From Bacillus taeanensis (GTDB lineage: Bacteria > Bacillota > Bacilli > Bacillales > UBA6769), in NCBI RefSeq assembly GCF_003318295.1, contig NZ_QOCW01000037.1, positions 1 through 35,707 of the forward strand: a stretch of DNA of 35,707 nt. Reading direction: 5' to 3'. Position numbers and translations under genes: made by a program. Position 1 is the stretch's first letter. Each line of letters starts with the position of its first letter. The notes under the pieces were generated by a model, which worked only from the letters and a program-made list of their open reading frames with translations, did not search any database and had not been told where the DNA came from. Of this stretch, positions 32,163-35,707 are shown piece after piece.

Positions 32163-33611
32163 TTATATCTGTTGATCGGATTGAATACTTTTTAATGCAT
32201 CCGCAAATCTTGAAATACCTTCTCGAATTAAGTGAGTCTCGCCCCTACCGAAAGTAAAGCGCACATATCCTTTTTTTGAAGCTAAAACACTTCCCGGAAC
32301 GAAGGCTACTCCTTTTTCCATCGATTTCTCGAGCAAATGATAGTCATCAATGGGAGCATTTAATTTACACCACATATGAATTCCACCTTCTGGAACAAAA
32401 AACTCCACTTGGCTACCTAGAAATTCATTTAACGCTGAAATCATTTCATCTCTTCGCTCTTTGAGCCGTTTTCGAAGCATCAAAATATGTTCATTAAAAT
32501 GCACGGAACCTAAAAATTCATTTGCTACCCACTGAGGAAAAACACTATGCCCAAAATCTACCTGCTGTTTAGCATCTGCTAAGCGTTCAATAACCTTTTG
32601 AGGCCCAATAATCCATCCAATTCGTAATCCTGACGCTGCAATTTTTGATAACGAACTAATATATAAAACATTGCCGTTATAGTCCATTGATTTTAGGTTT
32701 GGGCCTATTTCTCCATTGAAAGAGGTTAAACTATAAGGGTCGTCCTCTATAATTGGAATGCCAAATTCTGATGACAATTCTAAGATTCGTTTACGACGGT
32801 TAATATGAAGTTTCGTTCCTGTAGGATTTTGATGATCTGGATTCAAAAAGAGCATTCGAATTCGGTGTTTCTTGTGTAAAGATATGATATCATCTGGATT
32901 TACGCCGTGTTCATCTACAGGCAGCAGGAATGTTCTTAATCCTGCAGACTGAAAGATAGGAAGAGAAAAACAATAAGATGGATCCTCAATGGCCACAGCA
33001 TCTCCCGGTTTAAGTAAACATTGAACAATAAGATGAAGGGCTTGCTGCGCACCAGATGTAATAAGAATAGACTCTGGACTAATGTCGATATTTTTATACT
33101 CTTTTACATGATTGGAGATGGTTTCCCTTAAGACCTCATTTCCTTGCGGGTGACCATAGCCTAGATGGCCATTAAATGGATGCTTCGAGAGAATTGTATG
33201 AAACTGATCAGTTGGAAATAAATCTGGAGCCAATTCGCCGCTTGCCAGATTGATTAAGTGATTTTTTTGCGTTTCCGTACGAATTCGCTGCACTAAAGGA
33301 AGGTTAGGGAGGAAAGAACCATCTTCTACATACCGACCCCAATTCGGTATTCGTTTATGGGATATCCCCCATATATCTGTACTGATACGCGTGCCGCTTC
33401 CTTTCTTCCTCTCCACTAATCCAATTGATTGTAATTCTTCATATGCTGCTACAACTGTACTACGGTTGACATCTAACTCTTTTGCCAATGTACGTTCAGA
33501 TGGTAAAGAGCTATCCGGAGAAAATTCTCCAGACGAAATTCCCTGCTCAATATACTCTACAATTTGTTTATAAATAGGCTTTTTATCTGTACGATCCGGC
33601 TTCCATTCCAT
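32163..33611 (-). CDS. MocR-type GntR-family regulator with aminotransferase-like domain
   Basis: 482 residues. The N-terminal winged helix of the GntR type has IYKQIVEYIEQGISSGEFSP and LPSERTLAKELDVNRSTVVA (residues 13-57). A linker leads to a fold-type I aminotransferase-like domain that binds PLP: NPDHQNPTG (258-265), IIEDDPYS (287-294) and the Schiff-base Lys323 in SSLSKIAASGLRIGW. MocR proteins sense an amino compound or a vitamin B6 form through PLP. It lies 49 bp downstream of a small membrane gene on the same strand. Paired direct repeats flank this pair and cysI, so it is the likely regulator of both. Confidence 0.93.
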   Translation of the reverse strand: MEWKPDRTDKKPIYKQIVEYIEQGISSGEFSPDSSLPSERTLAKELDVNRSTVVAAYEELQSIGLVERKKGSGTRISTDIWGISHKRIPNWGRYVEDGSFLPNLPLVQRIRTETQKNHLINLASGELAPDLFPTDQFHTILSKHPFNGHLGYGHPQGNEVLRETISNHVKEYKNIDISPESILITSGAQQALHLIVQCLLKPGDAVAIEDPSYCFSLPIFQSAGLRTFLLPVDEHGVNPDDIISLHKKHRIRMLFLNPDHQNPTGTKLHINRRKRILELSSEFGIPIIEDDPYSLTSFNGEIGPNLKSMDYNGNVLYISSLSKIAASGLRIGWIIGPQKVIERLADAKQQVDFGHSVFPQWVANEFLGSVHFNEHILMLRKRLKERRDEMISALNEFLGSQVEFFVPEGGIHMWCKLNAPIDDYHLLEKSMEKGVAFVPGSVLASKKGYVRFTFGRGETHLIREGISRFADALKSIQSDQQI

Positions 33612-33660
33612 CTTATCTTCACCCTTATCGTCTGTCTATATTTTGCGATTATATAAAAAA

Positions 33661-33858
33661 CTATAAATTTGCAAACGCAAACCAACCAACTCCAATAAGT
33701 AAGAATAAGATAAGAAATACATAAATGACGGATAACCTACTAAGGTTTTTCTTAGTGGATTTACCGTAGTTAGTGTCCACTGTTTTTGCGACCGCTATTG
33801 TACCAAGAAGTGCCCCTACACAGATTATAGTAACTAGAACAAATGCAAGTTTCATCAA
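33661..33858 (-). CDS. Two-helix small membrane protein
   Basis: 65 residues with two hydrophobic helices (LAFVLVTIICVGALLGTIAV and LSVIYVFLILFLLIGVGWFA) joined by a basic hydrophilic loop (DTNYGKSTKKNLSR). AAAGGGGGG lies 7 bp before a TTG (33858), directly followed by an ATG (33855); either could start it. It is a paralogue of the gene at 29957-30154. It is upstream of the MocR gene and probably co-transcribed. The function is unknown. From memory, similar short Bacillus proteins are labelled as possible contributors to bacillithiol synthesis, which would suit the sulfur context, but I cannot verify this. Confidence 0.65.
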   Translation of the reverse strand: MMKLAFVLVTIICVGALLGTIAVAKTVDTNYGKSTKKNLSRLSVIYVFLILFLLIGVGWFAFANL

Positions 33859-34184
33859 CTCTAATCCCCCCTTTCCAAAAGGATTTTTATTATAAAGAAT
33901 TAGAACATCTTTTCTTTTAAAATAGTTTAATTGCTGGTCACTTTCTAGATGTATTTCTTATAGTAGCGGGATAACTCTATAATCATTGCTCCCATTCGTT
34001 TACTTTCAGAAACAAGTAATCGCAAAACAACTTCCTCAGAAAATTAAGTGGTGGGAGTATTCATATTATTGTATTATTTTCTTTTAATTACTTTGTTTTA
34101 CACTCAAACTTACCTTCTAACCTCACTCAATCTATTTTTGCAGGCTAAAGTTAACTATGAAGAACATACTTGACTTTTATCTCT

Positions 34185-34242
34185 ATAATAAACAACATAC
34201 AAAAAAAGTGACCATCCAATTACACGTTTTTTTGACCATCCA
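34185..34242 (-). promoter_or_regulatory. Direct-repeat operator and -10 upstream of the small-protein/MocR genes
   Basis: TGGATGGT boxes on the minus strand at 34211-34218 and 34235-34242, 24 bp apart start to start. A TATTAT at 34185-34190 lies 23 bp downstream of the inner TTGGAT. This matches the site upstream of cysI in sequence, spacing and orientation. It would drive a transcript into 33661-33858 and MocR with a leader of about 320 bases. Confidence 0.5.
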
Positions 34243-34338
34243 CTTCATAAAAGGATGATCAGATTTCAAAGATAACGGTACAAAGTTTTTTTGACCAACT
34301 TTATGAGCTTTCGAATATATAAAACCACATATACGTTT

Positions 34339-34368
34339 AGGGAATTCCAGTACAATTTGGAATTCCCT
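34339..34368. other. 11-bp-arm hairpin
   Basis: AGGGAATTCCA (34339-34349) and its complement (34358-34368) with an 8-nt loop. No T tract follows on either strand. Its role is unclear. Confidence 0.5.
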
Positions 34369-34529
34369 ATCTTGTTCGAGCTCTATTATTTTATTTTAAT
34401 TCGACAGCAAACCACTCATTTACATGTTAATAAAATTATACATCCTCTTAAGAAGTCCACTCTTGTGTTTTCACAAAAATAATCTTTAATATAGAAGGCA
34501 ATGATCAGCAAAAAGGGCTTCCATCTACC

Positions 34530-34856
34530 TTAATTTAAAGATAAATCAGTAACAGGACTCACTTTTACAGCGCTCACTTTCAAACTAGGCATTTTGCATG
34601 TCGGATCTAAGTTATCTGAGACTAAACGATTCACATTTTCCGAGTCTCCCCAATGAAATGGCACGAATACAGTATCTTGACGAATCGTCGTTGACCATTT
34701 ACTTCGAACCGTAATACTTCCACGTCTTGATTCAACTTTTACTAATGACTGGTCTTAAATGCGATATTTCGCCGCTGTCAAAGGGTGGATTTCCATATAA
34801 GATTCAACATTCCTTGCTGCTAACCTCGGACTTCTTCTCGTTTGCTCCCCTGTTAG
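34530..34856 (-). pseudogene. C-terminal remnant of a molybdopterin oxidoreductase (nitrate reductase-like)
   Basis: On the minus strand, directly after the pucB stop and in the same frame, LTGEQTRRSPRLAARNVESY and MEIHPLTAAKYRI run to an in-frame TAA. The frame then continues DQSLVKVESRRGSITVRSKW, DTVFVPFHWGD and NRLVSDNLDPTCKMPSLKVS to a stop at 34530. This is the molybdopterin-dinucleotide-binding C-terminal domain found in assimilatory nitrate reductases and formate dehydrogenases. About 600 N-terminal residues are missing, and one CAA appears to have become TAA. The nitrate reductase choice rests on 'TRRSPRLAARNVE' and 'PFHWGD' and is tentative. Confidence 0.65.
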
Positions 34857-35441
34857 TTAAACTTTATCATATTTAATCGCTTTTTCGTAATCGTCCGGCG
34901 TATCCACATCCATTAATACGCCCGGATCGTCTACAGTTATGTATGTTTTTTCGTATCTGTTTAACACCTCACGTAAATTACTTTCCGGGTCGGTTTCAAG
35001 AATTGTCTGCTTCACTTCACTTGATAATTTAATCGGATGACCGCCTTTATAGTGAAAGCTCGGAATCACGACGTTTTCTTCGTGTTTTGCGATAAGCTGA
35101 ACCGTTTCTTTTTTCACAAGCGGACAATCTCCGGGTGTGATAAAAAAGCTTGAATCCTTTATTTCACTGCAGCCCTCTTGAATCGAACGAAACATGCCCT
35201 CGTCAAAGTTTTCATTATAAACAACCTTTAATTGAAATGAATAAACACTTTTACGACTGATTTTTGCAGCTTCCTCTTCGATCATTTCTGCTTGAAATCC
35301 GGCTACGACAATCACTCTGCTGCACAATCCTTCAAATTTAGAAATCGTCTGCTCCAACACGGTCATCTGCCCGAGAGGTAAAGTCATTTTAAACGCATTC
35401 GCTCGGCTCGAATACCCAGCTGCCAAGACAATTGCTTCCAT
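34857..35441 (-). CDS. pucB: Molybdenum cofactor cytidylyltransferase-like protein (PucB/MocA family)
   Basis: 194 residues of the NTP-transferase type. The N-terminus has LAAGYSSRANAFKMTLPLG (6-24; the L-A-A-G-x-S-x-R-x(4)-K nucleotide site), and ITPGDCPLVKKE near 101-112 supplies the metal-binding Asp. Such enzymes attach CMP to molybdopterin for xanthine dehydrogenase-type enzymes. In B. subtilis pucB sits between pucA and pucC; here it is about 7 kb from the other puc genes. The nitrate-reductase remnant begins right at its stop codon, so its present 3' end may come from a deletion junction. Confidence 0.85.
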   Translation of the reverse strand: MEAIVLAAGYSSRANAFKMTLPLGQMTVLEQTISKFEGLCSRVIVVAGFQAEMIEEEAAKISRKSVYSFQLKVVYNENFDEGMFRSIQEGCSEIKDSSFFITPGDCPLVKKETVQLIAKHEENVVIPSFHYKGGHPIKLSSEVKQTILETDPESNLREVLNRYEKTYITVDDPGVLMDVDTPDDYEKAIKYDKV

Positions 35442-35563
35442 TTTCTCACCTTCTATCTATCATTTTCTATCGCTCAATACTGCAATGTTGCGTGTTTGAA
35501 AAAAAGATTTCACTAATTTGAAATTAATAGATTATATGCAGTAGTTTACCAAGATTATAATAA

Positions 35564-35580
35564 GCCAGAGGGACAGGAAA
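35564..35580. repeat. GGGACAGG-type intergenic repeat, copy 6, interrupted by an IS
   Basis: AAGCCAGAGGGACAGG matches the left end of copy 1 at 804-819 exactly, but the centre and right arm are missing. After GGGACAGGAAA the sequence changes to the terminal inverted repeat of an IS3-type element. The IS has inserted in the repeat. Confidence 0.65.
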
Positions 35581-35707
35581 TGATGTGACCCCCGAAAGTT
35601 AGAGTTTTATATTATGCAGCTAATTGGCAGGTATGGATACGGTATTGAACTGGACTCATGCCGGCCAATTTTTGCTTAATACGTCTGTTATTATAGTAAT
35701 TTATATA
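35581..35707 (-). mobile_element. IS3-family insertion sequence (IS150-like), right end; runs off the window
   Basis: The end starts near TGATGTGACCCCCGAAAGTT, followed by AGAG, a typical IS3/IS150-group terminal repeat. The transposase stop codon lies 31 bp inside it. The other end is beyond the window. Confidence 0.8.
35612..35707 (-). CDS. IS3-family transposase OrfB, C-terminus (partial)
   Basis: The last 31 codons read YINYYNNRRIKQKLAGMSPV and QYRIHTCQLAA before TAA. This is the C-terminus of the DDE integrase-type OrfB of the IS150 group ('Y-I-x-Y-Y-N ... R ... K-L-x-G-M-S-P-V-x-Y-R'). The catalytic residues are outside the window, apart from the final conserved helix. Confidence 0.9.
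   Translation of the reverse strand, partial: YINYYNNRRIKQKLAGMSPVQYRIHTCQLAA

Larger units (their letters stand above)
33859..34529. other. Long AT-rich intergenic region
   Basis: 671 bp with no credible gene on either strand. It holds the direct-repeat operator (34185-34242), a further GTTTTTTTGACCA copy at 34285-34297 matching 34226-34238, and a hairpin at 34339-34368. The rest is AT-rich without structure that I can name. Confidence 0.5.

Overview
The window looks like chromosome of a low-GC, endospore-forming Firmicute of the Bacillaceae. The grounds are a CwlJ-type spore cortex hydrolase, YthPQ and YfmQ homologues known from Bacillus subtilis, a Bacillus-style puc (xanthine dehydrogenase) cluster, strong AGGAGG-type ribosome binding sites and frequent TTG starts. 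No rRNA, tRNA, CRISPR array or phage region was seen.

Layout. 1-1.3 kb: the start of a TetR regulator with a long palindrome, then a decayed stretch holding a chimeric cytochrome-oxidase-like/MFS pseudogene and a Gfo/Idh/MocA remnant. 1.2-9.5 kb: carbohydrate genes, namely an AraC regulator divergent from a TIM-barrel sugar isomerase, a secreted GH32 fructan hydrolase, and a second AraC regulator divergent from a three-gene operon (Gfo/Idh dehydrogenase, TIM-barrel isomerase/dehydratase, Gfo/Idh dehydrogenase). That enzyme mix fits oxidation-elimination-reduction of a cyclitol or anhydrosugar. 9.7-12.6 kb: a bcr-like pseudogene and a cystine/polar amino-acid ABC transporter. 12.8-14.5 kb: cwlJ, a DUF2269 membrane protein and an internally deleted trpF-like pseudogene. 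14.6-16.5 kb: a DUF6933 gene, a small overlapping ORF, a DUF3800 gene and, in the DUF3800 leader, two tandem hairpins with almost identical apical sequence but unrelated outer stems. 16.6-23.3 kb: an MFS transporter, small membrane proteins, ythPQ, a pseudogene, a HAD hydrolase and a TPR/FG-GAP-like protein. 23.7-28.0 kb: a pucD-E-C-A operon. 28.3-33.9 kb: a nitrilase, YfmQ, two paralogous two-helix small proteins, CysI sulfite reductase and a MocR regulator. 34.5-35.7 kb: a nitrate-reductase-like remnant, pucB and the end of an IS3-family element.

Three non-coding themes recur. Six copies of a GGGACAGG-type repeat lie between genes, and the last is interrupted by the IS. Pseudogenes are dense: seven or eight remnants in 36 kb. 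A pair of TGGATGGT direct repeats, each 24 bp apart start to start, sits upstream of cysI and again upstream of the small-protein/MocR gene pair. The observations most worth following are the DUF3800 tandem-hairpin leader, the MocR-type direct repeats joining two transcripts that each carry a copy of the small membrane protein, and the possible sugar oxidation-elimination pathway.
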